A stretch of 64,000 nucleotides of DNA from Agrobacterium larrymoorei (GTDB lineage Bacteria > Pseudomonadota > Alphaproteobacteria > Rhizobiales > Rhizobiaceae): the NCBI RefSeq assembly GCF_030819275.1, contig NZ_JAUTBL010000001.1, forward strand, positions 1,084,501 through 1,148,500, in the 5' to 3' direction. This document shows positions 44,751 through 53,363 of the stretch, piece by piece. The notes beneath the pieces were generated by a model. It saw nothing but the letters and a program-made list of their open reading frames with translations. It ran no database searches and was not told the origin of the DNA. Made by a program: the position numbers and the translations under genes. Position 1 is the stretch's first letter. The number at the start of each line of letters is the position of its first letter.

Positions 44751-46328
44751 TTATTCCCACTCGATGGTGCCGGGTGGCTTCGACGTCACGTCGTAGACCA
44801 CGCGGTTGATGCCCTTGACCTCGTTGATGATGCGGGTGGCCGCACGACCGAGGAAGTTCATGTCATAGGGGTAGAAATCCGCCGTCATGCCGTCGACCGA
44901 AGTGACGGCGCGCAATGCGCAGACGAAGTCATAGGTACGGTAGTCGCCCATAACGCCCACGGTCTGGACTGGCAGCAGAACGGCAAAGGCCTGCCAGATG
45001 GTGTCATAGAGGCCAGCCTTCCGAATTTCGTCGAGATAGATCGCATCCGCCTTGCGCAGAATATCGAGCTTCTCGCGGGTCACGACGCCAGGGCAACGGA
45101 TTGCGAGGCCGGGGCCGGGGAAGGGATGGCGGCCGATGAAGCTTTCCGGCAGGCCGAGTTCGCGGCCAAGAGCGCGAACCTCGTCCTTGAACAGTTCACG
45201 AAGCGGTTCGACCAGCTTCATGTTCATGCGCTCGGGAAGACCACCGACATTGTGGTGGCTCTTGATCGTGACGGAAGGACCGCCCGAGAAGGAAACGCTT
45301 TCGATGACGTCGGGATAGAGCGTGCCCTGCGCCAAAAATGCCGGAGCGCCCTTGCCATCCGCAGCGATCTTCGCAGCTTCGGCCTCGAAGGTCTCGATGA
45401 AGAGGCGACCGATGGTCTTGCGCTTGACTTCCGGATCGGAAACGCCGGCCAGTTCCGTCAGGAACAGGTCGGAGGCATCCACGTGCACGAGCGGGATGTT
45501 GTAGTGATCGCGGAACATGCCGACGACCTGCTCGCTTTCGGCCAAACGCATCAAACCGTGATCGACATAGACGCAGGTCAGCTGGTCGCCGATCGCCTCA
45601 TGGATAAGGATCGCCGCGACCGAGGAATCGACGCCGCCCGAGAGCGCGCAGAGCACGCGGCCATCGCCGACCTGCTCGCGGATCTTGCGGATCATCTCGG
45701 CGCGATAGGCCGCCATAGTCCAATCGGATTTGAGACCGACGATCTTGTGGACGAAGTTGGAGAGCAGCTTCGCGCCATCTGGCGTGTGAACCACTTCAGG
45801 ATGGAACATCGTGGTGTAGTAACGGCGCTCCTCATCGACTGCGATGGCGAAGGGCGCGTTCTCCGAGGTCGCAGCCACTTCGAAACCGGCCGGCAATTGC
45901 GTGACGCGATCGCCGTGGCTCATCCAGACCGGATACCGGCCGCCAAGTTCCCAGAAGCCTTCGAAGAGCGGGCTTGCCTTCTTGATTTCGATATCGGCTC
46001 TGCCGAACTCCGCCGCATGGCCGCCTTCGACCGTGCCGCCAAGCTGGGTGCAGAGTGTCTGCTGGCCGTAGCAAATGCCGAGGATCGGGATGCCTGCATC
46101 GAACACCGCCTGCGGTGCGCGCGGGCTTCCCTCTGCCGTGACCGATGCCGGACCGCCAGAGAAGATGACGCCCTTCGGCTGCATTTTCTCGAAGGCCTCT
46201 GCGGCATTCTGGAACGGGTGAATTTCGCAATAGACCCCGGCTTCGCGGATGCGGCGCGCAATCAGCTGCGTCACCTGGCTGCCGAAATCGATGATGAGGA
46301 TGCTGTCGGGATGGGCTATCTGGGTCAT
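44751..46328 (-). CDS. guaA: GMP synthase (glutamine-hydrolysing)
   Basis: A 525-aa enzyme converting XMP to GMP. The class I glutamine amidotransferase domain is at about 1-200, with the nucleophile Cys in [11 protein letters not shown] and His/Glu in [10 protein letters not shown]. The ATP pyrophosphatase domain follows, with the P-loop [17 protein letters not shown] near 235, and the dimerisation domain ends [15 protein letters not shown]. Full length. An essential purine gene on this replicon, transcribed alone and ended by its own terminator. Confidence 0.98.
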   Translation of the reverse strand: MTQIAHPDSILIIDFGSQVTQLIARRIREAGVYCEIHPFQNAAEAFEKMQPKGVIFSGGPASVTAEGSPRAPQAVFDAGIPILGICYGQQTLCTQLGGTVEGGHAAEFGRADIEIKKASPLFEGFWELGGRYPVWMSHGDRVTQLPAGFEVAATSENAPFAIAVDEERRYYTTMFHPEVVHTPDGAKLLSNFVHKIVGLKSDWTMAAYRAEMIRKIREQVGDGRVLCALSGGVDSSVAAILIHEAIGDQLTCVYVDHGLMRLAESEQVVGMFRDHYNIPLVHVDASDLFLTELAGVSDPEVKRKTIGRLFIETFEAEAAKIAADGKGAPAFLAQGTLYPDVIESVSFSGGPSVTIKSHHNVGGLPERMNMKLVEPLRELFKDEVRALGRELGLPESFIGRHPFPGPGLAIRCPGVVTREKLDILRKADAIYLDEIRKAGLYDTIWQAFAVLLPVQTVGVMGDYRTYDFVCALRAVTSVDGMTADFYPYDMNFLGRAATRIINEVKGINRVVYDVTSKPPGTIEWE

Positions 46329-46409
46329 GGCGAGCCTTTAAAGAATTGCCGGGCGTAAGGCAACCCGGCAGATGCCTTGAAAAGCCAGAAAATGGGCTGC
46401 AGTGCAAGC

Positions 46410-46518
46410 GCTACGGCATCGACCCGAGTATCAGAACCGATTTTCGGAAAACACGATGCGTAGGCTCAAAAAAGACAGAGCTTCCTTTACGCGTCCAAAT
46501 GGATGCACGGCGCGCTAG
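46410..46518. repeat. RIME-type intergenic repeat, copy 2 (diverged)
   Basis: About 109 bp, aligning along its length with copy 1 at 13085; shared landmarks are CGATTTTCG, CACGATGC/ACGATGC, TCCTTT and CGCGTCCAAA. Its palindromes are degraded relative to copy 1. It again ends in CTAG (46515-46518), whose TAG on the minus strand is the stop codon of the nucleosidase-like gene. Confidence 0.72.
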
Positions 46519-47153
46519 AGTGGAATGTCTCCGGCCTCTATCGCGTCCTGCAGCCTGTCGACGGCTTGGGCCAGTTTCTCATCGATGACATGCAAATACT
46601 CGGTCCAGTCATCGATATGGTGGACATCCGCCTTGCCATCGGAAATGCCGCGCAAACCGATCGGCGGTACGTCAAAGCGCTGGCAGGCGCGTAAGATTGC
46701 AAAGGTTTCCATCTCCACCAGATCCGCATCGATGGCATCATAGACAGTACCGGACACGACATTGGCGCCGGTCGAAACCCGGGCGGTCGGGATATCGGGT
46801 ATCCTGAAGGGCAAGGGCACCTCTGCCGGGAGATCGAGAAAGGGTGTTCGCCCTCTTTCAAAACCGAAGGCGGAGGCATCCATATCCCGGTAGGAGACGC
46901 TGACCGCCTGGTAGACCTCCGCCTGCTCCAGCTTGCGCGACCCGGCGGAGCCAAGCGAAACGACGAGATGCGGCAGGCGCGCCTGACCGTTGAGATCGCT
47001 GAGTGTCGCCGTCAGGGAAACGGCAGCCTCCACCGGACCGACGCCGGTCATCAGTGGACGGAAACGGGCTTTGAGGTGCGGGCCATATTCGGCATCGGCT
47101 GCCATGACGAAGAGAAGCCGCTTGCCGTCGATCTCGACCAGTTCATAGCTCAT
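46515..47153 (-). CDS. 5'-methylthioadenosine/S-adenosylhomocysteine nucleosidase-like protein
   Basis: A 212-aa member of the PNP/UDP phosphorylase superfamily. FVMAADAEYGPHLKARFRPLMTGVGPVEAA is the N-terminal MTAN core, LVVSLGSAGSRKL is the phosphorylase-type loop, VEMETFAILRAC carries the ribose-binding Glu, and LRGISDGKADVH the catalytic Asp. It splits MTA/SAH to free adenine in characterised enzymes. Its start overlaps the thioesterase gene by 11 bp. Sequence is more diverged than housekeeping MTAN, so another nucleoside is possible. Confidence 0.85.
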   Translation of the reverse strand: MSYELVEIDGKRLLFVMAADAEYGPHLKARFRPLMTGVGPVEAAVSLTATLSDLNGQARLPHLVVSLGSAGSRKLEQAEVYQAVSVSYRDMDASAFGFERGRTPFLDLPAEVPLPFRIPDIPTARVSTGANVVSGTVYDAIDADLVEMETFAILRACQRFDVPPIGLRGISDGKADVHHIDDWTEYLHVIDEKLAQAVDRLQDAIEAGDIPL

Positions 47154-47601
47154 TTTCGTTGAACCCTTCGCGGCCCTTCAAAACCATCATCGTGCCTGTC
47201 ATGGACGCGATCAGCTTGGCAGGTCCGTCGGAGATCGCGTAGGCGCGCCCGTCGGCAACGATGATGTTGCTGCCGGGCTTGGTGATTTCACCACGAAAGA
47301 GGAAACGCTCGCCGCGCCCCGGGGACATCAGATTGACCTTGAACTCGATTGTCAGCAGGGACGCTTCGGGCTCGACGATAGTGTAGGCGGCATAGGTGCA
47401 GGCGGTATCGAGTGCGGCGGCGATGACGCCCGCATGCAAGATACCGTGTTGCTGAGTGAGCTTGGGGTGAAAAGGCAGTTCGATTTCGACCAGCCTGTGC
47501 TCGATACGCGAAAGCTCGGCCCTGATTGCCTGGACGACGCCTTGGCGTGCAAAGCTCTTTTCAATGCGCTGGCGAAAATCGCCAGGATCGGTGAATGCCA
47601 T
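47143..47601 (-). CDS. Hotdog-fold thioesterase (PaaI type)
   Basis: About 152 aa. The family core LTQQHGILHAGVIAAALDTACTYAAYTIVEPEASLLTIEFKVNLM is present, with an Asp in the ALDTA position; these residues mark the 4HBT/PaaI-type acyl-CoA thioesterases. The start at MAFTDPGDF (47601) is preferred, with an in-frame alternative 15 bp upstream. It overlaps the following nucleosidase gene, so the two are co-translated. Confidence 0.86.
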   Translation of the reverse strand: MAFTDPGDFRQRIEKSFARQGVVQAIRAELSRIEHRLVEIELPFHPKLTQQHGILHAGVIAAALDTACTYAAYTIVEPEASLLTIEFKVNLMSPGRGERFLFRGEITKPGSNIIVADGRAYAISDGPAKLIASMTGTMMVLKGREGFNENEL

Positions 47602-47712
47602 TCCCCTGCCTCTCATTTTTACGCAAAAATGACATGGCGTCCGTTCACGCGCAAGACAAGGGTGGCTGATCCGCCGGTTCGTGCCAACCGACGGATCGAG
47701 GCCGATTTGACA

Positions 47713-49515
47713 TCACGCAAGGTGATGGGGCTGCTCCAGACCATAGACCGGGGTTTCAAGCCCGACCTGGCGCGCCTTCAGTTGAAGCGACAGATATTGC
47801 GAGTAGTGGCGTGACTGATGCAGGTTGCCACCATGGAACCACAGCGCCTGTTGTTGGGTCGGCTTCCACATATTGCGCTGCTCCCCTTCCCATGGGCCGG
47901 GGTCCTTCGTCGTGTTGGAGCCAAGGCCCCAGCATTTGCCCACCTTGTCTGCCACCTTGCGGGAGATGAGATCGGCCGCCCAGCCATTCATCGAGCCATA
48001 ACCGGTGGCGTAGACCACCAGATCGGCCGGCAGCTCCGTGCCGTCCTTCAAGACCACGGCATTTTCCGTGAGGTGAGAGACATCCACGCCGGACTTCAAT
48101 TTGATCGACCCGTCGATCACCAGATCGCAAGCGCCGACGTCGATGTAGTAGCCGGAACCGCGGCGAAGATACTTCATGAAGAGACCGGATTCGTCATCCC
48201 CAAAGTCCAGCATGAAACCTGCTTTCTCCAGTGCTGCATAAAAGTCTGCATCCTTTTCCCGTATCCGGTTGTAAATCGGGATCTGAAACTCATGCATGAT
48301 CCTGTAGGGGAGCGAGGCGAAGATGAGATCGGCCTTGCGCGTCGTCATGCCGCTTGCCACTGCGCGTTCGGAGTAAAGATCACCGAGACCGATTTCCATC
48401 AACGAGTCCGATTTGACGATATGGGTGGATGACCGCTGTAGCATGGTGACATCGGCACCTGCCTCCCAAAGGGCCGCGCAGATATCATGGGCCGAGTTGT
48501 TGGAGCCGATGACGACCACCTTCTTTCCGGCATATGCATCCGGGCCAGGATGCTGCGACGAGTGCTGCTGCTCTCCCTTGAAGATCTCCTGCCCCGGAAA
48601 TTTCGGAATGTTTGGCTTGCCCGACATGCCGGTGGCCAGCACGAGCTGTTTCGGCCGCAGCACGACGTCCTCACCGGCACGGTCGACAATGACTGTCCAT
48701 TCGCCCTTAGCCTCGTCATATTGCGCCGATTTGCAGGTGGTAGAGCCCCAGTAGTTCAGCTCCATGACCTTGGTGTACATCTCCAGCCAATCGCCGACCT
48801 TGTCCTTGGGAGTGAAGACCGGCCAGTTTTCCGGGAATGGAATATAGGGGAGATGATCGTACCAGACGGGATCGTGCAGGCAGAGTGACTTGTAGCGCTT
48901 GCGCCAGCTGTCGCCCGGCCGCTCGTTCTTTTCGATGATGATCGCAGGAACGCCGAGTTGACGAAGACGCGCTCCAAGCGCAATGCCCCCCTGGCCTCCG
49001 CCGATGATGACGACATAGGGTTGCTCAGAATAACCGAGTTCTGTGGCCTCGGCTTCGCGCTTCTCCTTCCAGGTCCTGCGATTGCGGTCATGACCATGTT
49101 CGGCGCCCATCGGACGGCGAACGCCCTTCGGCTCTTCGTGACCCTTCAACTCGCTCATCGTTGTCAGCAAGGTCCAGATCAGCCCATCCTTCAGACGGAT
49201 GTGGCCGTACCCACGCGCCGTGGCTGTCTCGAATTCGAACCAGCCCTCGGTGACGCCACCGCCTTCCGACGCCGGCTCCTTGCCATCCTGGACAAAGCCG
49301 GAAGGCTTGATGGCCGCAAGCTGCTTCTCCAGCATGCCGCGGATCTCTTCGCGGCCTTCCAGCGTCTTCAGGTTCCAGGTGAAGGTCACTAGATCGCGCC
49401 AGTAGCAATCGGCTTGAAACATGTGGACGGCGGCATCGATGTCGCCGGCTTCCAGCGCTTTACCGAGCTTGGAAAGGGCGGTGTCGATTTTGGTGACGGG
49501 ACTGACATCAAGCAT
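47713..49515 (-). CDS. NTF2-domain plus FMO-like flavin-dependent monooxygenase
   Basis: About 600 aa. The N-terminal SnoaL/NTF2-like domain (about 1-130) includes AAVHMFQADCYWRDLVTFTWNLKTLEGREEI. It is fused to a flavin monooxygenase domain: FAD motif IIGGGQGGIALG near 170, GDSWRKRYKSLCLHDPVWYDHLPYIPFPENWPVF, and NADPH motif VVIGSNNSAHDICAAL near 335. The start at 49515 is chosen because GGAGGAG lies 6-8 nt upstream. It is the second gene of a sigma-54 unit after a zinc alcohol dehydrogenase; the oxidised substrate is unknown. Confidence 0.86.
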   Translation of the reverse strand: MLDVSPVTKIDTALSKLGKALEAGDIDAAVHMFQADCYWRDLVTFTWNLKTLEGREEIRGMLEKQLAAIKPSGFVQDGKEPASEGGGVTEGWFEFETATARGYGHIRLKDGLIWTLLTTMSELKGHEEPKGVRRPMGAEHGHDRNRRTWKEKREAEATELGYSEQPYVVIIGGGQGGIALGARLRQLGVPAIIIEKNERPGDSWRKRYKSLCLHDPVWYDHLPYIPFPENWPVFTPKDKVGDWLEMYTKVMELNYWGSTTCKSAQYDEAKGEWTVIVDRAGEDVVLRPKQLVLATGMSGKPNIPKFPGQEIFKGEQQHSSQHPGPDAYAGKKVVVIGSNNSAHDICAALWEAGADVTMLQRSSTHIVKSDSLMEIGLGDLYSERAVASGMTTRKADLIFASLPYRIMHEFQIPIYNRIREKDADFYAALEKAGFMLDFGDDESGLFMKYLRRGSGYYIDVGACDLVIDGSIKLKSGVDVSHLTENAVVLKDGTELPADLVVYATGYGSMNGWAADLISRKVADKVGKCWGLGSNTTKDPGPWEGEQRNMWKPTQQQALWFHGGNLHQSRHYSQYLSLQLKARQVGLETPVYGLEQPHHLA

Positions 49516-49629
49516 ATTCATCTCCTCCATGGTTTTGCTTGGGTCTTGTGGCAAGCGGCGATCTTCCCGCCTGCAAGCCAATGGCCTGCCGCCTGCCGGG
49601 CTCCTCTTCCCGGCCTGCGACAGAGAATG

Positions 49630-50703
49630 CTACTTCGAAAGATCGATGAGGATCTTCAGATGCGTACCGGCTGGGTCCAGCAAGGCATCGAAGCCCTCCG
49701 AAACAGCGGTATCCAGCGTGATGCGCTTGGTGACGATCTTCGTGGCGGGTAACAGGCCAGAGGCAATCAAGCGGATCACCCGTGGCCAGTAGTGGGTCGG
49801 GTAAGCCCAGGAGCCCTTGATCTCGAGATCCCGGAAGGTCACCTGGAACCAGTCGAGCGGGTTTTCATGCGGGTGGAGACCCGTCTGCACAACGACGCCC
49901 TGCTTGCGCACCGCATCGACACAGGCTTTCAAAGCATGTTCGTTGCCGACGCATTCGATCGCGACATCGCAGCCGACCAGTCCTTCGGTCGCCGAGCGCA
50001 CAACATCACCCACATGATCGCGCTTTGGGTTGATCGTGATGACGTCGGGAATAACGCTGCGAGCCAGCTCGAGGCGTGCATCGTTGAGATCGGAGACGAA
50101 AAGCTGTGCAGCACCGGCGGCGCGGGCGGCGAGAAGCGTCAACATGCCGATCGGTCCTGCACCCGTTACCAGGACGCTGTTGCCGGCGGTCACGCCGCCA
50201 CGATCGCAGGCATAGACGGCGACGGCCGTCGGCTCGACGAGTGCTGCCTCCTCATCGGTCATGCCGTCCGGAATTTTCTGGACGTTGTATTCGTTGACCA
50301 GCGCGGCCTCGGCCATGCCGCCGCCATCCCAGCTCAGCCCGACGAGGGCCAGTTGAGGGCTGAGGTGGAAGAGGCCGCGATCGGCGAAGTAATCGCCGGA
50401 TCGCGGCATGACGAGCGGCTGGATCGATACGCGATCACCGGCGCGAACGGAGGTCACGCCTTCACCAACCGCCTCGACCACGCCACCAAATTCATGGCCC
50501 AGGATTTGTGGGCCATGCGCGCCCGTGAAAGGGTGCGGCTCTATAGGAATAAAGATCGGACCGTAGCTATATTCGTGGAGATCGGTGCCGCATATGCCGA
50601 CGAAGCGGTTGCGGACCAGAACCTGTCCCGGTCCGGGATGTTTGGGATCGGGAACGTCTTCGATCCGCAGATCCTTGGCCGCATGAAATCTAAGGGCGCG
50701 CAT
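49630..50703 (-). CDS. Zinc alcohol dehydrogenase, 2,3-butanediol/threonine dehydrogenase-like
   Basis: About 357 aa. Catalytic-zinc residues are in VGICGTDLHEYSYGP and GHEFGGVVEAVGEGV, and the NAD motif is VTGAGPIGMLTL near 182. The usual four-Cys structural zinc lobe is replaced by RSGDYFADRGLFHLSPQLALVGL. GGAGG precedes the ATG at 50703, which lies about 20 bp downstream of the predicted sigma-54 start. An earlier in-frame ATG (50763) lies upstream of that promoter and is rejected. First gene of the operon. Confidence 0.87.
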   Translation of the reverse strand: MRALRFHAAKDLRIEDVPDPKHPGPGQVLVRNRFVGICGTDLHEYSYGPIFIPIEPHPFTGAHGPQILGHEFGGVVEAVGEGVTSVRAGDRVSIQPLVMPRSGDYFADRGLFHLSPQLALVGLSWDGGGMAEAALVNEYNVQKIPDGMTDEEAALVEPTAVAVYACDRGGVTAGNSVLVTGAGPIGMLTLLAARAAGAAQLFVSDLNDARLELARSVIPDVITINPKRDHVGDVVRSATEGLVGCDVAIECVGNEHALKACVDAVRKQGVVVQTGLHPHENPLDWFQVTFRDLEIKGSWAYPTHYWPRVIRLIASGLLPATKIVTKRITLDTAVSEGFDALLDPAGTHLKILIDLSK

Positions 50704-50736
50704 TTTGTCCTCCATGGCGTCTAATGCCAAGGAAGG

Positions 50737-50752
50737 TGCAACGACCGTGCCA
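50737..50752 (-). promoter_or_regulatory. Sigma-54 (-24/-12) promoter
   Basis: On the minus strand TGGCACGGTCGTTGCA matches TGGCACG-N4-TTGCA in full. Transcription should start near 50725, so the leader before the ATG at 50703 is short. It is the only strong promoter seen between the activator gene and the dehydrogenase. Confidence 0.9.
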
Positions 50753-50817
50753 GAAGCAGTCATTGGCTGAGATGCCGCGATTGTAGGGGTTTCGCTAGAG
50801 GATGGTTTTGCATTCCG

Positions 50818-50843
50818 CCACAGCTGTGGTGCAACAGTTGTGG
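50818..50843. promoter_or_regulatory. Upstream activator sites (tandem palindromes)
   Basis: CCACAGCTGTGG (50818-50829) and CAACAGTTGTGG (50832-50843), 2 bp apart, about 70-100 bp upstream of the sigma-54 promoter and directly after the activator gene. Position and form fit the enhancer sites of a bacterial enhancer-binding protein. Confidence 0.75.
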
Positions 50844-50855
50844 CAAACGCCTCAC

Positions 50856-52739
50856 TTAGTGAGGCTTACCGATGCCGAGCTTCCGCATCCTTCGATGCAG
50901 CGTCGTGCGATCCACACCGATCCGTCTGGCCGCCTCGGATATGTTGCCGTTGCAAGCGGCTAGCAGCGCGCGAAGATCGGAATCCCCGTCGTCAATCGCG
51001 GGGGTCACGGATGTGAAAATCAGGTGCTCAGGGAGATCGTCCACCGTAATCAAACCGTCGTCGCAGAGCGCTGCAGCAAAAGCGATGGTATTGTCCAACT
51101 CGCGAATATTGCCGGGCCATCGATGATGAACGAGCGCCACACGCGCGGCATTGGAGAGGGCAAGCGGGCGATCTGGTGCGCCGTGCTTCTCCAGTGTCCT
51201 GTCGAGAAGCCATGAAAAGTCCTCGCGCTCTCTCAGCGGCGGTAAGGTCATAACGGCGGCATTCAGCCGGTAGTAAAGATCTTCGCGGAAATCTCCAGCG
51301 CGCACCATGTCACTCAAGGGGCGGTGCGACGCGGAGATCACCCGGAAATCGACCTTTTGCGGCGTCGATCCGCCGACGGGGAGAACCTCTCCTTCTGCCA
51401 GAACACGCAGCAGCCTGCTCTGGGCAGTCAGCGGCATATCGCCAATTTCATCCAGGAAAAGCGTTCCGCCATCCGCTTCTTCCACAAGCCCCTTGCGTCC
51501 CTTTGGTAAGGCGCCGGTAAAAGCGCCTGGAAGATAGCCGAACAACTCGCTCTCAATCAGCTGTTCGGGTATAGCAGCACAATTGACGGTGACAAACCGG
51601 CCGGAGAGCCCACTTGCATCATGAATGATGCGCGCCAGATGCTCCTTTCCGGTGCCGGTCTCCCCCTGCAGAAGGATCGGAAGTCTTGAAGGAGCAAGTT
51701 TCGCCACCTTCCGCTGAAGGTTTTGGACTGCCAGTCCGCTTTCGCCGATCCTTGAAATCGTCGTCCGAGGTTTCGACCGCGTCAGTGCTATGCCCGATCT
51801 GCTCTGCTGCGGTTCGATTGCGTGGGCGTACAATACGGCTCCGCCCTTCACCATGATCTGCCTGTCCTGTGGAAGGCTGGAGCGGGTATGCGAGGCAAGC
51901 TCATCGAGGTCGGCTTCGAAAAACTCTTCGACGCGTTGTCCGAGAATATCTTCCGACCTCCGCCAATCGAGACCTCGCGATGCGGCAAGGAAGCGGGCGG
52001 CGCCATGGGTCATGCCGGTGATCCGGCCGGCGCCATCGACGGAGAGTGCCGCTTCCGGATCGATATCCAAAAACTCCGGCGCGCCGGCAAAACGCAGGAC
52101 GAGATCATGCCGGCTGCTGGCCATCAGGTTCGCCAGTTCTATTCTCCGCACCGTCGAAGACACGAGGTGGCGAGCCATGTTCTGACTTGTCTTGAGGATG
52201 GGAGAACTCAAAAGCGAGATATCCAACACCGCCGCGAGAACACCTTGCGTATCGTAGATGGGCGCGGCCGTGCAGGAGAGCGGCGTATGCGTGACATCGA
52301 AATGGTCGGTCTGGTGAATGGTCAGCGCTTCGCCGGTCGCAATGCAGGCTCCCACAGCGCAAGTGCCAGCGCGGGGCTCGGACCACTCCGATCCGAGGTA
52401 AAGTCCTGCCTTGCGCAAATTGTTGTTGAAGGATGGATCGCCGAGGAATTCGACCGTCACTCCCTGCCGATCGGACAGAAGAAGCACGTAATTCTGCTCC
52501 GCCACCTGCCGGTAAAGCCCCTCCAGGGCGGAGCGGGCAATATGCACAAGATCTTCAGAGCGCTGACGGTGTTCGCGCAGGCGCGTCTCCGACACGATCA
52601 CGGCCTCCCGCGCTTTTGCCGGATCCAACTGGTAGGTATCGAGGCAGCGTCGCCAGGATTCCAACACGACTGCATCGCGTCCAGTATTCCGGCCATCCGC
52701 GGCATGCTCGATTTCTTTTATGTGATCCGAAACATTCAT
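50856..52739 (-). CDS. Sigma-54-dependent activator, AcoR type
   Basis: A 627-aa enhancer-binding protein. An N-terminal GAF-type sensor covers about 60-190, with cysteines C127, C132 and C156. A PAS-like region spans about 215-280. The AAA+ domain spans about 330-560: Walker A GETGTGKE at 359-366, the sigma-54 contact loop GAFTGA at 405-410 and Walker B GTLFLDEIGD at 425-434. A Fis-type helix-turn-helix is at 598-620. It is encoded immediately upstream of its predicted target promoter, on the same strand. Confidence 0.95.
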   Translation of the reverse strand: MNVSDHIKEIEHAADGRNTGRDAVVLESWRRCLDTYQLDPAKAREAVIVSETRLREHRQRSEDLVHIARSALEGLYRQVAEQNYVLLLSDRQGVTVEFLGDPSFNNNLRKAGLYLGSEWSEPRAGTCAVGACIATGEALTIHQTDHFDVTHTPLSCTAAPIYDTQGVLAAVLDISLLSSPILKTSQNMARHLVSSTVRRIELANLMASSRHDLVLRFAGAPEFLDIDPEAALSVDGAGRITGMTHGAARFLAASRGLDWRRSEDILGQRVEEFFEADLDELASHTRSSLPQDRQIMVKGGAVLYAHAIEPQQSRSGIALTRSKPRTTISRIGESGLAVQNLQRKVAKLAPSRLPILLQGETGTGKEHLARIIHDASGLSGRFVTVNCAAIPEQLIESELFGYLPGAFTGALPKGRKGLVEEADGGTLFLDEIGDMPLTAQSRLLRVLAEGEVLPVGGSTPQKVDFRVISASHRPLSDMVRAGDFREDLYYRLNAAVMTLPPLREREDFSWLLDRTLEKHGAPDRPLALSNAARVALVHHRWPGNIRELDNTIAFAAALCDDGLITVDDLPEHLIFTSVTPAIDDGDSDLRALLAACNGNISEAARRIGVDRTTLHRRMRKLGIGKPH

Positions 52740-52857
52740 AGATTTTCGGCTTTCGATCGCCGCCTCCCATGGCTCTCGAAGCGATCTTAGCCAGTTTCGG
52801 CAAAGGTTTCCACTCCGACGCTTTCAATGGTTGTCGCGGAGTGGAACAGTCTTGCGA

Positions 52858-53313
52858 TTAGTTCAAGTAGAGGATGCTTGCATTCAGCAGCGTGGCGAAA
52901 GAGACCCAAGCGGCATAGGGGAGGAAGAGCCACATGGACAGGCGGTCGCGGCTGGACGCCATGATGATGAAGGCGATGATGCAGACGAGCATCGGAACGA
53001 TGATGATCAGGCCCGCGGCCGGGCTCTGCATGCCGAAGAACATCGGCGACCAAAGGAAATTCAGCAGCATCTGGCTGCCCCAAAGCTGCATGCGTCCGCC
53101 CATGCGGCTCTGCAACCACGTGCGCGCGCCAGCGATCGCAATCATTACATACAGCGTTGTCCAGACGGGACCAAAAATCCAGTTGGGAGGATTGAATGGC
53201 GGCTTGTTCAGCGACTGGTACCAGTCGCCCGGCACGTTGTTGATGCCAATCAACGCGCCACAGGTAACAACGACAACGATAAAGACGAGATAGACGACGA
53301 GCGCGTGCTTCAT
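52858..53313 (-). CDS. tspO: TspO/MBR (tryptophan-rich sensory) family protein
   Basis: A 151-aa protein with five membrane helices. WYQSLNKPPFNPPNWIFGPVWTTLYVMIAIAGARTWLQ is the TspO signature, followed by LNFLWSPMFFGMQSP and the C-terminal LFLPYAAWVSFATLLNASI. TspO proteins bind porphyrins and related ligands and affect stress and tetrapyrrole metabolism. A single gene; no partner is obvious. The start is the first ATG with a purine-rich leader. Confidence 0.93.
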   Translation of the reverse strand: MKHALVVYLVFIVVVVTCGALIGINNVPGDWYQSLNKPPFNPPNWIFGPVWTTLYVMIAIAGARTWLQSRMGGRMQLWGSQMLLNFLWSPMFFGMQSPAAGLIIIVPMLVCIIAFIIMASSRDRLSMWLFLPYAAWVSFATLLNASILYLN

Positions 53314-53363
53314 GCCGGAAGAATGGTGGCAACAGGCTTTGGTTCCCGCGCTATTTCAACAAA

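Noticed and set aside
44724..46358. 544-codon open frame on the plus strand
   Set aside because: It is entirely antisense to guaA, whose motifs are complete. High-GC shadow frames of this kind are common here.
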